64,000 bases of DNA from Proteles cristata cristata (Eukaryota; Chordata; Mammalia; Carnivora; Hyaenidae): the NCBI GenBank assembly GCA_017311185.1, contig JAESUZ010001519.1:124001-188000 (forward strand), in the 5' to 3' direction. Numbering within the stretch: the first letter of the stretch is position 1; each line of letters begins with the position of its first letter. The notes under the pieces are model-generated. The model did no database searches. It had not been told where the DNA came from and saw only the letters and a list, made by a program, of their open reading frames with translations. Shown here piece after piece: positions 12,042 through 24,439 of this stretch. The position numbers were made by a program, and so were the translations under genes.

Positions 12042-12696
12042 ATATGGGCACTATTTCAGTGTTAACTACCATCTTCTCAGTTCTGATGTAATGCTTTGAT
12101 CTTAGTAGGGAATCAATAGATATTTTCATATAAAAGAGAAGGAAGGAAGCAATAAAACTCTTAGAGCAGCATTGGAAATGGCCATCAGGGAATTGTGCAA
12201 AAGTAGAGGATGTTGTGGTAGCTGAGACAGATGATGAGGCTGATTTAAAGTTTAAAAAGCAGGGCGAAGGCAGGCTTCCTAACTACTCTCAGTACCTGGA
12301 GGCAAATAGATCTTGCTTTCTTGCTTGAAGCTAGAAGTAGCATTAATGATATTAAAGCTTTCATAATAAAAGCACATTCATTAGTGACAAAAACTGGTCT
12401 TTGTTTACATCGGTGTACGGCAGTTTAGAAGTGAGATGTGACAGACTGTGAATCAGTTTGCAGTAATTCATGGCTCGGGTGTTTTTGTGAAAGTATGACA
12501 GGAAACAGGAAGCCATCTTGACAGGAGATGGGATTCTGACCCCAGCCCGTAAAATCTTAAGTTTCAAGTTTCCTTGTGCAAACCTTTTTGCTGGATTTTC
12601 CCCCATTAAGTACTTTCGTATCAAACTGGAAAATAAAATAAAGGAATCTGAGCCTTCTCTTTTATTTAACTCATGGACGCTTATGGATCCATTTCA

Positions 12697-12925
12697 TTTT
12701 TTTCTAATGTTATTTATGTATTTATTTATTTCTGAGAGAGAGAGAGAGAGACAGTGTGAGCAGGGGAGGGTCAGAGAGAGAGAGGGAGACACAGATTCTG
12801 AAACAGGCTCCAGGCTCTGAGCTGTCAGCACAGAGCCCGACACGGGGCTCGAACCCACAAACCGCGAGATCATGACCTGAGCCGAAATCGGATGCTTAAC
12901 CGACTAAGCCACCCAGGCGCCCCAG
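12697..12925 (-). mobile_element. CAN-SINE
   Basis: Intact B box, standard GAGCTGTCAGCACAG (no insertion). Duplication TGG(A/G)TCCATTTCA at 12684-12696 and 12926-12938. Confidence 0.94.
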
Positions 12926-13254
12926 TGGGTCCATTTCAGAATGTAACTACGTCTTCCCTTACTCAGCCAGGTATGAAACGGCAATGTCAGGATGGGGTGA
13001 ACTTAGGGACGTCCCCTGCTACCCCATCTCACCAGCCCTGTGGCATTGTGCCGCCCTGCAAGAAGGGACTTTCTTCCCATGGTGGCTGCTAGCCCAGTGG
13101 GAACTGGTATCCTTTCTCTCCAGTGACGAGAAGAGCATGCCAAACATGTTAGTACAGTTAGTAGATGTACCCAAGTCAGGGACTTCCTGTCGGGAGACAG
13201 AGAGACACAGGGATGGAAAGAAGAGAAGGAAAGACATATCTGGTGGGGATTTTC

Positions 13255-13319
13255 CTCAGCAGAATAATTGTACCTTCAAAGATTTCACTCAGCAAAATAA
13301 CCATACCTTCAGAGATTCA
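13255..13319. repeat. 33-bp tandem duplication, two copies
   Basis: CTCAGCAGAATAATTGTACC... (13255-13287) is followed directly by a diverged copy CTCAGCAAAATAACCATACC... (13288-13319). Confidence 0.85.
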
Positions 13320-14513
13320 CATCTTGAAGTGCATAAACAAAAATAATACGTTTGTCAAGTCAGACTTCTTTTTTTCTTCTTTGGTCTTCTGCTCAGGGAA
13401 ATTTCTATAATCAGGTGGTTTGTTTCTGTCTAATGTATAGGAATCTTTGCTTCGGGGCATTAGGAAGATGGGGGTGTGTGGATACAGCTATGTTAAGATT
13501 TTGCCCAGGTCTGTTTTGCTCCCTGATTAACAACGTGGCTAAGGGATGTTGCTTTCTACACAACTGATGTGAAAATCGTTGTTCTTTCTTGCATGTGAAA
13601 TCACTTTCCTGAAACTTTAGCTCTGCTAGACCAAAGTCTTAGCTTTGTACTTCAGCTCAGCTGAATTTATTAGAGAGTATACTCTCCTGCAGAGAGCATC
13701 GTGTCCTTACTTGGAGGCTGGGACAAGTTTGTCACAGTTTTCTTTCCTATAGCTTCCACTCAGGTTAGCTATGAAAGCACATTACGCCCCTGAACGGCGG
13801 ATGTGGCAGGTTCTTACAGCCTTGTGAACAAATCTACCATTTTTGTTTGGGCTGCTGAGTCAGGGAATTGACATTCTACTGTTGTGCTTTTAAAAGTATT
13901 TGCTATAACTTCATTTTTTTTTTCCCTCTGACAGCTGAAGCAGAAAGGTGGATTAGCTTTCTTGATTCCAATTATCTTCCCTGTAGTATATTGCTGATAC
14001 GCGACTGTGTCAGATAACTTATGTGAAGTAGAAGAAAATGTCACCTAGTAAATGTGACAGAGTTTGAGCGAAGGCTTGAAAGGTATTTCTTGTCACTGGT
14101 GGGGCTCCAGAACTTTTTGAAAGACAAGTAGAATTCTCTTGAAATACCTGAATTAGATTCTTTTCTGCCAAATTTGCTGAAAGATTACCATGCAAATGTC
14201 AACTTTTGTTTTTAGAAAAGACATAAATTGAGATCGTGTGTCTTGTGCTCTACCTGACTTCTTTCTACACTTGAGTGTGAGATTGGAAGGTGTTCTTCAT
14301 GGCCGTGAATCTTCCTCTGTTGTTTTGTTTTGTTTTTTCATATTCTCAGATAGGAGGTCATATCCCAGAAAGACCGGGTTCTCACTGCCTTAAGGAGAGA
14401 TCTGAGACAATGACTGGTTAATATCTGGTGCCAACGTGGGTCTTTGTGTTTATGCTTTTATGTCTTGAGGTGATGAGAGGAGGCTGAAGTGCCTGTGTGC
14501 TCATTCAAAGCCT

Positions 14514-14719
14514 TAAAAATTTTTATTTTAATGTTTATTTATGCCAGAGAGAGAGAGAAGGGGGGAGGGGCAGAGAGAGAGAGAGGGAGACATAGGATCT
14601 GAAGCAGGCTCCAGGCTCTGAGCTGTTAGCACAGACCCCGATGTGGGGCTCGAACTCACCTACTGAGAGATCATGACCTGAACCCAAGTCAGATGCTCCA
14701 CTGAGCCCCCAGGCCCCCC
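14514..14719 (-). mobile_element. CAN-SINE
   Basis: Moderately diverged copy ending CCCAGGCCCCCC. No convincing target duplication. Confidence 0.88.
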
Positions 14720-16333
14720 ACGCCTTCTGATTACACAGAACTGCCTGCAATTTCTGACTTTGCTTATTTGTGTCAGAATAGCTTATTATTATGTTTTAAA
14801 TGTACAACTTTTCTTGTTTTTGCTGATGAATCACCTTTATCTTTTTACCAAGTTGAGAGAATTTGAATCAGAGTTAAAATATAAAGCACTGCCCATAGTT
14901 TTGAGACAAGGACACCAGACAAATCCCGGATACTTTGTAGGAGGAATAAACCGCTTCCAGAAGTCAGATTAAAGAGGAAACTGGGGGTAACTGGCTTACA
15001 CAGACAAGGCAGAAAGGGGCAGTGGGAACTTAAACTCGAGTTCTTTGCCTTATGGACCTGATCATGGAGACTCTGGGTGCCATCAGGATATCACTGTGCT
15101 ATAAAGCCACTGAACAAAATGTGGTGGTGGAAGCCAGGCTCTCTGCTAATTCTTCACAGAATGAAAAGCAAGGACGAGAAATGTATCTGACCTGCCACAG
15201 GCGATCATGACTTCCACGAGGCAGGACTGCAGATCGCTGGATTTGTTCACTGTTTTCCACCAAAAAACTTCCGAGTCATTTCAGCACCATATTGAACATA
15301 GTCTTTTCTCCTTTCTTGACAGATGTAGTCCTACAAAACATCAATAACCTTAGGCCCTCACTCTCATTTAGCTGATCACTAGCATTCCAACACAAGCAAC
15401 ACATTGTAATAGCGACCTCTGGTCCCCAACGTTCTTCAGCTCAGTCCTTGAGCATCACCAGAAAGAGAAAACCCCTGACCATTCTCATAACATCTCCCAC
15501 TGAGCAACCAGCCACCTCACCCAACTGAGCCATCCCCACGCCCCTTACTGGAGCCACGAAGAGACGGGAGAGCAATTTTATCACTAGGCTGATAGCGAGT
15601 GAGCAGAAATGGGAGAGGACGCGGGGTGAGTAGGGAGCAGGAAACAGAGCAGGAAACCAATGGTACTTCCTCTAATATTTCCAACAGACCTGGGAAAAAA
15701 AGTAAATAGGAGAAAGCAAGCATGCAGAGCATCGAAGAAAGCCTTGCCGATGCTTAAGTAACTTTCTCTCTATGTGTTGGCTGGCTGACGTTTCCCCTTA
15801 AAAACACCCTTCTCTGTCCTTCACAGCACACCTCAGGCTCTGAGTAACCAGGTTTGATCCGCAAGATGAATTAAGAAAACCCTGGGGACACAGAGGGAAA
15901 CAGACAGTTATCTACAGAGAGATGGATTACACCTCCAACTTGCAAATGTGTGGCTCCTTTCTAGGTCAGCTCTTGTGCAGACAGGACTCGCCTGCTCCCC
16001 GATTTTTTCCTTCAGGAAATGTGCTGCTGTTGAAAATGTGAAATGAGCAGGAATGTAGGAACAGGTGAGGGAGAAGAGTGTGTATTTATTAGAAATAATA
16101 CTAGAAAAAAAATCCATGTATTCTTTGGTAAGAGGGATATGTGTATATTTTCCTGGGAACGTTTACTGGATTTCTGCCCAGGTTCAGAAAAGTCAACTAA
16201 TCCAAAACTTGAGGTGGCCCCCACATAAAGTGAAATTCCACGTAACTAAATTTCGCTGGGTGTAGCCCAAGCACTAAACACAACAGGTTTCATTTATTTT
16301 CTGAAACTGTCCTTAGAAAATTAAAACTTGCCT
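14720..16333. other. Unique intergenic DNA
   Basis: 1.6 kb with no recognised repeat or gene between a SINE and the L1 3' end. Confidence 0.6.
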
Positions 16334-17011
16334 TTAAAATATGAGAGTCAATAGATGCTGGTGAGGATGTGGAGAAATGGGGACCCTCTTATACTGATGG
16401 TGGGAATGCAAAGTGGTGCAACCGCTCTGGAAAACAGTGTGGAGGTTCCTCAAAACATTAACAACATAACTCCCCTAGGACCCAGCAATAGCACTGCTAG
16501 GAATTTACCCAAGGGATCCAGGAGTGCTGATGCATAGGGGCACATGGACCTCAATGTTCATAGCAGGACTCTCAACAATAGCTAAATCATGGAAAGAGCC
16601 TAAGTGTCCATCAATGGACGAATGGATCAAGAAGATGTCGTTTATCTATACAATGGAATACTACATGGTACTGAGAAAGAAGGAAATCTGGCCATTTGTA
16701 GCAACGTGGATGGAACTTGAAGGTGTTATGCTGAGTGAAATAAGTCAGGCAGAGAAAGACAGATACCATGTTTTCACTCATATGTGGAATAGGAGAAACT
16801 TAACAGAGGACCATGGGGGAGAGGTAGGGGAAAACACAGTTAAGGAGAGGGAGGGAGGCAAACCATAAGAGACTCTTAAATACTGAGAAGAAACTGAGGG
16901 TTGATGGGATGGGGGAGGGGAAAATGGGTGATGGGCATGGAGGAGGGCACTTGTTGGGATGAGCGCCGGGTGTTATAACCAACCTGACAATAAACTATAA
17001 TTAAAAAAATA
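16334..17011 (+). mobile_element. Felid L1 3' end (ORF2 C-terminus and 3'UTR)
   Basis: The sequence reads through the L1 ORF2 tail, with protein-level matches such as YTMEYYMVLRKKEIWPF and WMELEGVMLSEISQAEKD in the open frame 16524-16868. The 3'UTR follows with GGGATGAGCGCCGGGTGTTA and a terminal A-rich tract merging into (AATA)n. It is 5'-truncated and no clear target duplication was found. It diverges more from the pair at 23-24 kb than they do from each other. Confidence 0.88.
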
Positions 17012-17021
17012 AACTTTCCAA

Positions 17022-17056
17022 TAAATAAATAAATAAGGGAATAAATAAATAAATAC
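17022..17056. repeat. (AATA)n at L1 tail
   Basis: Two AATA blocks split by GGGAATA, directly following the L1 3' end. Confidence 0.9.
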
Positions 17057-19381
17057 AAAGAGAGAGTCAGTGGTCCTGCGATCTCGCTCTGCCTCTATCA
17101 TTACTTTCTATGTGTTGAGCAGACAAACATATGCACAACACGTTATACGTACGCACCACATGGTTGTGAGCAAACACCACATCCAAGTTGCCGGAGGCCG
17201 TGGGTGGGAAGGGAGGCCAAAGAGAAGATGGTTTATGATGAGTGCAGGGCTGAGGTATCCAAGGGTGGCCAGAAAAAACTCTATACTCAGGAAGATTGAT
17301 TTGTTTTTGTTTTTTTTCCTGAGTGGCGATGAGAAAGAGGAAGTGTCCATATGAAGAGTACAAACGCGATGCACCATTCACCACCAGCTTGAATGGAAAG
17401 CAGGTGGCATCGCCAGGAGGGTGAGAAGTCAGGCATCTCTCCTTTGTCCTAAGTAACGTATGAGTCTAGAAAATGGTAAATTCCTGCCGGGCCAGAGAAA
17501 CAGCCCTTCCCTTTCCAGGCAGCCTTTCAGGACAGTGAGAATTATCTAAGGGGACAGCCCCAGTTTCTCTGCAAGAGACTGCCAAAAAGGAAATTTAGCT
17601 GAATATATTTATACTTCTGAGAAATATAGTCTGAAGAATGCAGCCTTCATCTCTTGAAAGACCATGGAAAATGTCAATGATTTAAAGAGTGCACTCCAAT
17701 GCCACATCAAGGGCCTTGCCTGCGAGAAACAGCTCATTTACAATCTGAGGAAAACAGTCAGAAATAAAATGTGGGAATGCAGCTTTAAAGACATCTTACC
17801 AGTTGATTCTTGATGGGACTGATGTTAAAAAGTTCTCACATTAGTGATATTTATCACAATAGCACAATATGAAAGCATCAAGGTCACTTTCCAAATAGCA
17901 TGTTGCTTTCCAGAAGTGTAAATATGACTGAGTATCTAGAAACTGCCTAACCGTGGTGTTATCATAAATTCTAATGATAAATGACTTTCAGGCAGTCCTA
18001 AACATCTCACAATGGGCTCTCATAATACTGAGGGAAAATTTTGTGATGAATACAAATCACCCCTAAAACCCATAATACATCAAGCTGAGTAATATCATAA
18101 TGAGAGGGGAGAGAAAATGAAACTTTGAATAGGCATACGCTTTTATGTACTTTGATTGGATTTGTATTTGTTCTGCCCACTCCCTCAGTCCAACAATAAA
18201 TATTATTGTGGAAAATAAGAAAATCTCTTAAACCTCTCTTTGAAAATGTGAATTGGAAACCAAAAAAAAAAACCAAATATAACATTGCTATTGTAAGATA
18301 TTTACATTTTAATCTTTGCTTATTGGGTCTGGTATAACGATAATGCTTGAACACATGCTCCCTTCTGAAAGGACGTTTCCATAGATTCTCCTTTAAACCT
18401 TATAATAAGGGGTAGGAACTTTGGTTCTTTGCCAATTGCATATTAGCCTTACAACTACCTACCTATGATGCACATGAGTTAATTTGGGCTGCTGTTCTGG
18501 TTAATATAGCTGTGTAGAAAATGAACCCCAAACCTTGAGGGATTTCATTCTGCTCATGACTTTGTGCGTCAGAAGCACAGGAAGGGCAGGGCTGGGCCAG
18601 TGTTACTGGAGATCCCTGAAGCCGGTTTGGTCCGGATGTCCCCTGGGGCTTCAGTTGTGGGGGTAGGGGGGAGTCCGCTGGGTGAGGCGCACCAGAGGGT
18701 CACTCTGGTGGCTACACTGGACACTGGCTGTTGGCTGGGTATTAGTGGGGGTTCTCTCTCTGGAGCCCCCCAAATATGCCTCTCCACTGTGGTATCTCAG
18801 TGAGGCAGGACTGTTTCTATGAAGTCTGACTTCCCTCAGAAAGAGTCACACAAAAAATGGGGAAGAAGGGACAGTCTTTTCTGATTTAACTCGGGAGATG
18901 ACATGGGACTCGGAGCACATTTGTTAAGGCAGTCTCAAACTCTCTTCTGGGTCAGGAGTATCAAGTAATTTGCAGCCTTTTATTATAAACCAGCACAGTC
19001 CCCAAGGTCACTCTTCCCCTCCGATATCATTTGAGTCAATATACCTCACCTAAGTTTATGATAAATTTTCTCATAAAACTAAAAAAAAGTCATTAAACCA
19101 ATCCATTTCTTTGCAGGTAAGATACGTTCTAAGCAGTTCCACTGAGTAATTTTAAGATAAGACACCTGCTTAATTTGCTTTTTATGTTCCAAATAAAACA
19201 ATTTTGACTAAGCAGATGCCATTCTAAAATCGGTCAAGTCCATATAGAGTTACAATAGCAGAAAGTGATAATTCCAGAAAAGAGAAAACAGGATCACAGA
19301 GCAGGCTCTTAGGTACTCCTGTTGCTCAGTAAGACAGCTCAGTGATTTCCTGTGGCTTATAAAATAGTTACTTTTTAAAGT
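17057..19381. other. Intergenic DNA
   Basis: AT-rich; only the unresolved old repeat at 18487-18860 stands out. The 115-codon minus-strand frame 18007-18354 has no family features. Confidence 0.55.
18487..18860. mobile_element. Ancient interspersed repeat, family unresolved
   Basis: Contains a diverged version of the 'lost TAA-rich start, GCTCATGACTTTGTGCGTCAG, GGCAGGGCTGGGC' pattern seen in old LTR/LINE-like repeats, ending around AGAGTCACACAAAAAA. Assignment is tentative. Confidence 0.4.
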
Positions 19382-19393
19382 AATGACAGTTCA

Positions 19394-19619
19394 GGGGCAC
19401 GTGGGTGGCTCAGTCGGTTGAGTATCTAACTTTGACTCAGGTCGTGATCTCATGGTTCCTGAGTTCGAGCCCCACGTCCAGGTCTGTGCTGGCAGCTCAG
19501 AGCCTGGAGCCTGCTTCAGATTCTATGTCTCCCTTTCTCTCTCTGCCCCTCCCCTGCTCACGCTGTCTCTCTCTTTCTCAAAAATAAATAAATCAACATT
19601 AAAAAAATAAATAAAAATC
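19394..19619 (+). mobile_element. CAN-SINE
   Basis: Full-length. Perfect 12-bp duplication AATGACAGTTCA at 19382-19393 and 19620-19631. Confidence 0.94.
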
Positions 19620-19631
19620 AATGACAGTTCA

Positions 19632-21982
19632 GTTCTTCTAAACCTGAGTAGGTTCAGTTCTTCTAAAATAGCTCACCTGGCTGCACTTCAAGCCTTCCCT
19701 TAACTGATGTTACTAGGCAGGGAACTGTATGATCCATCTCAGTGTGCGTGGGAGCCGATACAACGTCTTCCGGACGATGGTACACACACACAACAGGCCA
19801 CTTCATGTATCAATCATTCCTTAATTTCAGCCACGCTGCTTAGAAATGATAAATGGGAAACACCGGTGCAATTAAATATAAGATTTATAACTTGGTCCTA
19901 TGCACTGGTTTATATTTATGTTCCCTGTCACAGTTTTTGCAATGTTTCCCCAGATTTGGACGCTTTGGATCCTCACAGCATCACTGTAAGGTCGACAGGA
20001 TGAGTGTTTCCATTCACACTTTCATGGTAACTATATAAGATTCATAAAGGCCAAGGGACCCACCCACACAGCCCCTCTGTGTTGGTGAAGGGAGTTCAAG
20101 GCTGGGGTGTGATTCATCCAGTTCTCTTTTCCACCAAACTACTCCCAGAAGAAGAGAAATCAGACATTGCGAAAGGGAGATTTTGCTGGGTTGGTTATGC
20201 GGCTAGTGTAGGTGAGAGCTGCATGAACTGCCCTGGTTATTTGGAAAACCAAAGGTGTTTCAGGACAGAAAACGTGTGGTCAACTAAGTGGGAGACACAA
20301 AACACAACAAAACACACATCAGCCCAAGCGCCGCAGAATATTCAAATAACTGCTGATGTACCTTCGAGTCTCCATCAAGACTTCTCTGTGTTCCACTCTT
20401 ATTTTTCCACTTTTCCTCCCGAATTGTCTGCATCTGATGAGTAACTTCTTTCCGTTCTTGAGTTTAGAAGACGATTTTCTTCGTTAACACAGGCTCCGAG
20501 GAAGAAATGGAATGCCTACAAGATATGATTGCAAATATGTGAAAGTACTCTAGTGAAAGAAATATATAAAAATAGATATTGGTGTGGTAGGGCTCTTGGG
20601 AGATATACTGTTGTTTTTCATGTTATTTAACATATTGTATTTTCAATTTAAAAAGAAACCTGGCTCACTCCTCACAGTCAAAGCAGTAAGGAAAGCAATG
20701 GCATGGAGAATCTGGGGAGCATGAAGGGATGTATACATGCACTGTTTCCTAAATGACGCTTTGCGAGTTCTGCTCTACTCTGTATTTTTGATGACCTTTT
20801 ACAAGCAGGTGGTGGAAGAGTGGATTGCACATGTCTCTAATGTTGATTCAATTCAAGTGAGTGTAAGTTTGAGTCTGCAAACCTCTGTGTGCTAAGAAAT
20901 CTTATTTACTGGAAGACAAATTAAATTAGTCTGAGCCCCATTCTGACAGCCTGGCGGGGACTTCTATTCCAGTCACTATTGGTATCCTTCTGTTCCAAGG
21001 TCCTGGGGTGCCTGGGGTGTATGCAGACTCACCCCAAGCTGATGGGGGTGCTCTTGTCACCAATGGTTTGGATGCCTCAAATATGTTCATGCTCCAGACC
21101 CACGTGATTCCCCCCAGGATCAGCTTTGTTGCTGATGGGTCCTCCATGGTGTCCGACAAGGTGTGTGACCAGGACCAGAGTCCAGTCTCTCTAAGCTGCC
21201 CCTGGGGGTGCCTCCTTCCGGATCACCCATCTCGCTGCCCTGGCAGAGGTACCCCAAGGGGCTCGGGGCTCCCGAGTCCAGGAGAAAGTGTGACCACCCT
21301 GGCTTTCTTCTCCACACTTGTTCCCTGGGGCCCGGAGGTGCACAAAAGCCCGGCTACCTGTTTGGAAACAGGAGGGAGGAGCAAAGGGAGGAATCCACGT
21401 TCAGATCTACGTATCAATAAATGATCCAGAACAACTTTCATTGCCTGGCCCTCCTGAGAAGCAAGTTATGAGGCCCCGAGGAAAGCAAGATCTGACCGTT
21501 TCTTTCTCCTAACCCCTTTATTATTTTGCACAGTTTTAAAATGGAAATTATTAATTTTTGAGAGGATTAAGTCTCATTCGACCTCCTTGGTATGAATTAT
21601 TTTAGGGAGATGAATGCCCTGCATGCTTATTAGAGATTCAGTTCTGAGACTGTCTCTCCATCCAGACTGTCTTGGCTGATTCTTTCCTGTAAGGCAGAGT
21701 CATGCACAAGTTATGTTTTCTTCTGATCTTTAAGCCCGTGCCTCTCATTAGTCTGCCGGTGTGGTGGCATGTAGAGACTATAGATAAATGTCTTCTGGAG
21801 TCAGTATTTTGGTCATAGTGGTAAAGACTTAATGGCCGAGCACATACTGCATGGTTCCAATAGGAGTAATATCTGCCCTAGCAAACATTTTTGTGTTTTT
21901 CCTCAGCTTTCTGTTTTCTTTACGAATCACTGCAAAAATGTGCACCGCATTGCACTACTGTCTTACCTACTAGCTCTTTAGG
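19632..21982. other. Intergenic DNA with a GC-rich island
   Basis: A MIR lies at 19950-20100. 20950-21420 is GC-rich and holds a 138-codon plus-strand frame (21008-21424) with no recognisable domain; an AATAAA follows at 21416. I do not call a gene. Confidence 0.5.
19950..20100 (+). mobile_element. MIR SINE fossil
   Basis: TTTGGATCCTCACAGCATCA, CACTTTCATGGTAACTATAT and AAAGGCCAAGGGACCCACCC follow the MIR core and tail. Confidence 0.5.
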
Positions 21983-22177
21983 AAAGAAAAAGGATTTATT
22001 CATTTGAGAGAGAGCAAGCAAGCAGGGGGGGACAGAGAGAGAGGGAGACACAGAATCTGAAGCAGGCTCTGTGCTCACAGCCCAGAGCCCGATGTGGGGC
22101 TCGAACTCCGCATGAACTACGAGATCATGACCTGAGCTGAAGTCGGACACTTAACTGACTGAGCCACCCAGGTGGTC
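21983..22177 (-). mobile_element. CAN-SINE
   Basis: Short-tailed copy ending GAGCCACCCAGGTGG; a small CCGCAT-type insertion lies near the B box. Confidence 0.88.
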
Positions 22178-22329
22178 CCAGCTCAAACCTCTTAAATGGT
22201 CCCTAATTCTGAAAATGACACACCCACTTAGCCTTCACCTGGAGTCACACTGCTTACTCCTTCTTAACTAATTGACCACATCTAAACTCTACTTACTCCA
22301 CCTCCGCCTTCTTTTGGATTCACCCTGTT

Positions 22330-22760
22330 GTCTCTACCTTCATTACTGTCCGGTTAGTAGAGGCCATCTCCCCTTTGTCTGGGAACTGTCATGGCTTCCC
22401 TCCTTCCCCCAAGTTTCCTTTCCTTCCAGTGCATCTTCCTCAGTGGAGGCCGATTTAACTTCTTAACATGCATATTCGATCGATTCATTTCCCTACTCAA
22501 CACATTTAGGCATCTCCCTGCCCACACAGTCAAGTCTTCCTTGCACTAAATGACTTACGCGGCCCTCAGGATGTCCCAGTTACCGCCCTGTCACACCACC
22601 CATGACCCTGTCTTGCAAGTCATAGTTCAGCTGCCACTTCTTCCCCAGCAGGCTGTGGAGCTGTGTCTTTGTTCATATCAAGCGTCTTTAGCACGAAGCA
22701 CAGAGAACAGCTGATACTTAATATTCATGGAAGAGAATGAAAAAATGAATGAGTGAAGTC
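22330..22760 (+). mobile_element. L2 LINE fossil with 3' end
   Basis: Degraded L2 text including CAGTGCATCTTCCTCAGTGG, CACAGTCAAGTCTTCCTTGC and a 3' end with TTAGCACGAAGCACAGAGAA leading to GAATGAAAAAATGAATGAGT. Confidence 0.55.
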
Positions 22761-22909
22761 TAACGTCCATTTCTAAAAGTCCCATTTTTAAGCCATTAGG
22801 GTCACATGAAATTAGTACTGTGTAAGTGGAATCAAGTAGTTGAACAATCAGAACTGAACGCAGATATGAGTTCTGATAGCAGCTTGGCATAAATTACGAG
22901 CTATTTGGT

Positions 22910-23137
22910 AGGAGTTGTGAGTGCGGACTCTCGAACCAGACTCGCTGCTTTAAATTCTTGCTTCTGCCACTCCGCTTGCAAAAGTCACCTAACCTCTAGA
23001 GATTTCAGTTTCCCCACCTGGAAAATCAGGATAATAAACACTCTACTTCCTAGGGTTTTTAAGAGAATTAGAGGATTTAACATTTTAAAAACATGTAGGG
23101 TGGTCCCATGTACAAATAAGTGCTATGTGAGTGATAG
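22910..23137 (-). mobile_element. MIR SINE fossil, antisense
   Basis: GAGTGCGGACTCTCGAACCA, TCAGTTTCCCCACCTGGAAA and ATCAGGATAATAAACACTCT are in antisense MIR order; nearly full length. Confidence 0.7.
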
Positions 23138-23306
23138 CGAGCATCATCTTTGGACAAATAAGATAGCTTTTAATGTTCAAAGGTAGTGAAAGATGCATGA
23201 GCTCTGAAATCCCTATATATAGCATGTATTTATATGTAACATTTTCAATACCTAGAATTTGTCCAAGTTAAGTTTGGAAGAGTAAATGGAAAGAAACAGC
23301 AGTTTT

Positions 23307-23960
23307 ATTACTTTTCTTGAACTTTTTTTTTTTTTTTTACAAATAGTTTATTGTCAAATTAGTTTCTACATAACACGCAGTGCTCATCCCCACAAGTGTC
23401 CTCCTCCATGCCCATCCCCTCTCCCCCCCACATCCATCAGTCCTCAGTTTTTGTCAGCATTCAAGAGTCTCTCATGGTTTGCCTCTCTCCCTTTCCCCCA
23501 CCATTTCCCCCTTCTTCTCCCCCTTGGTCCTCTGTTAAGTTCCTCCTAATCCTCCTATATGTGCACACATATGATATTTGTCTTTCTCTGCCTGACTTAT
23601 TTCGCTCAGCATAACACCCTCCAGGTCCATCCATGTTGCTACACATGGCCAGATTTCATTGTTTCTCATTGCCATGTAGTATTCCATGGTATAGATAAAC
23701 CACATCTTCTTGATCCGTTCGTCAGTGGATGGACACTTAGGCTCTTTCCATGTTTTGGCTATTGTGGAGAGTGCTGCTATGAACATTGGGGTACATGGGC
23801 TCCTATGCCTCAGCATTTCTGTATCCCTTGGGTAAATTCCTAGCAGTGCTATTGCTGGGTCCTAGGGGAGTTCTATTGTTAGTTTCCTGAGGAACCTCCA
23901 CAGTTTTCCAGAGGGGCTGTACCAGTTTACATTCCCACCAACAGTGTAGGAGGGTGCCCG
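23307..23960 (-). mobile_element. 5'-truncated felid L1 3' end, antisense
   Basis: A poly(T) tract at about 23324-23339 leads into the reverse complement of a felid L1 3'UTR and the end of ORF2. The forward sense includes GGGATGAGCACTG and AATTTGACAATAAACTA. Target duplications AAGAAACAGCAGTTTT lie at 23291-23306 and 23961-23976. A 16-nt non-A stretch (23307-23322) lies between the left duplication and the poly(T). Translations of this region (for example minus strand 23535-23816) are decayed ORF2 C-terminus. Confidence 0.87.
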
Positions 23961-23988
23961 AAGAAACAGCAGTTTTAAAATCAGCTCC

Positions 23989-24439
23989 ATGGTTTGCCTC
24001 TCTCCCTTTCCCCCACCATTTCCCCCCTTCTTCTCCCCTTGTTCCTCCATTAAGTTCCTACTAATCCTCCTATACGTGCACTGTCCTTCTCTGCCTGACT
24101 TATTTCGCTCAGCATAACACTCTCAAGGTCCATCCATGTTGCTACACATGGCCAGATTTCATTGTTTCTCATTGCCAAGAGAGACTCTTGAATGCTGACA
24201 AAAACTGAGGACTGATGGATGTGGGGGGGAGGAGGGGTGGGCATGGAGGAGGGCACTTGTAGGGATGAGCACTGGGTGTTATGTGGAAACTAATTTGACA
24301 ATAAACTATTTGTAAAAAAAAAAAAAAGAAAGAAAGAAAAGATGCACGATATACAAAGAGGAAAAGGCAAGGTACAGAATAACATGTGGTAGGATTTCAT
24401 TTATATAAAAGGAATATTTAAACTTAAAAAAAAATAAAA
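23989..24439 (+). mobile_element. L1 insertion with 5' inversion and probable 3' transduction
   Basis: 23989-24177 is L1 ORF2-end/3'UTR sequence in reverse orientation. 24178-24314 continues the same L1 in forward orientation, and the two pieces are adjacent in L1 coordinates (compare the uninterrupted copy at 23460-23490). A poly(A)/(GAAA)n tail follows at 24315-24340. About 85 nt of non-felid-L1 sequence resembling an L1M 3'UTR follows at 24341-24425, then a second A-rich tail. Target duplications AAAATCAGCTCC lie at 23977-23988 and 24441-24452. The 5' inverted segment abutting the duplication is the hallmark of twin-primed L1 integration; the extra segment with its own tail fits 3' transduction. 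Confidence 0.82.

Larger units (their letters stand above)
12052..14513. other. Intergenic DNA around one SINE
   Basis: Outside the SINE (12697-12925) and the 33-bp tandem duplication, nothing recognised. Confidence 0.55.

Noticed and set aside
16524..16868. 114-codon plus-strand frame
   Set aside because: It is the decayed C-terminus of L1 ORF2 running into the 3'UTR.
21008..21424. 138-codon plus-strand frame followed by AATAAA
   Set aside because: No family features, no upstream promoter evidence and biased composition; a transcript would be needed to support a gene.
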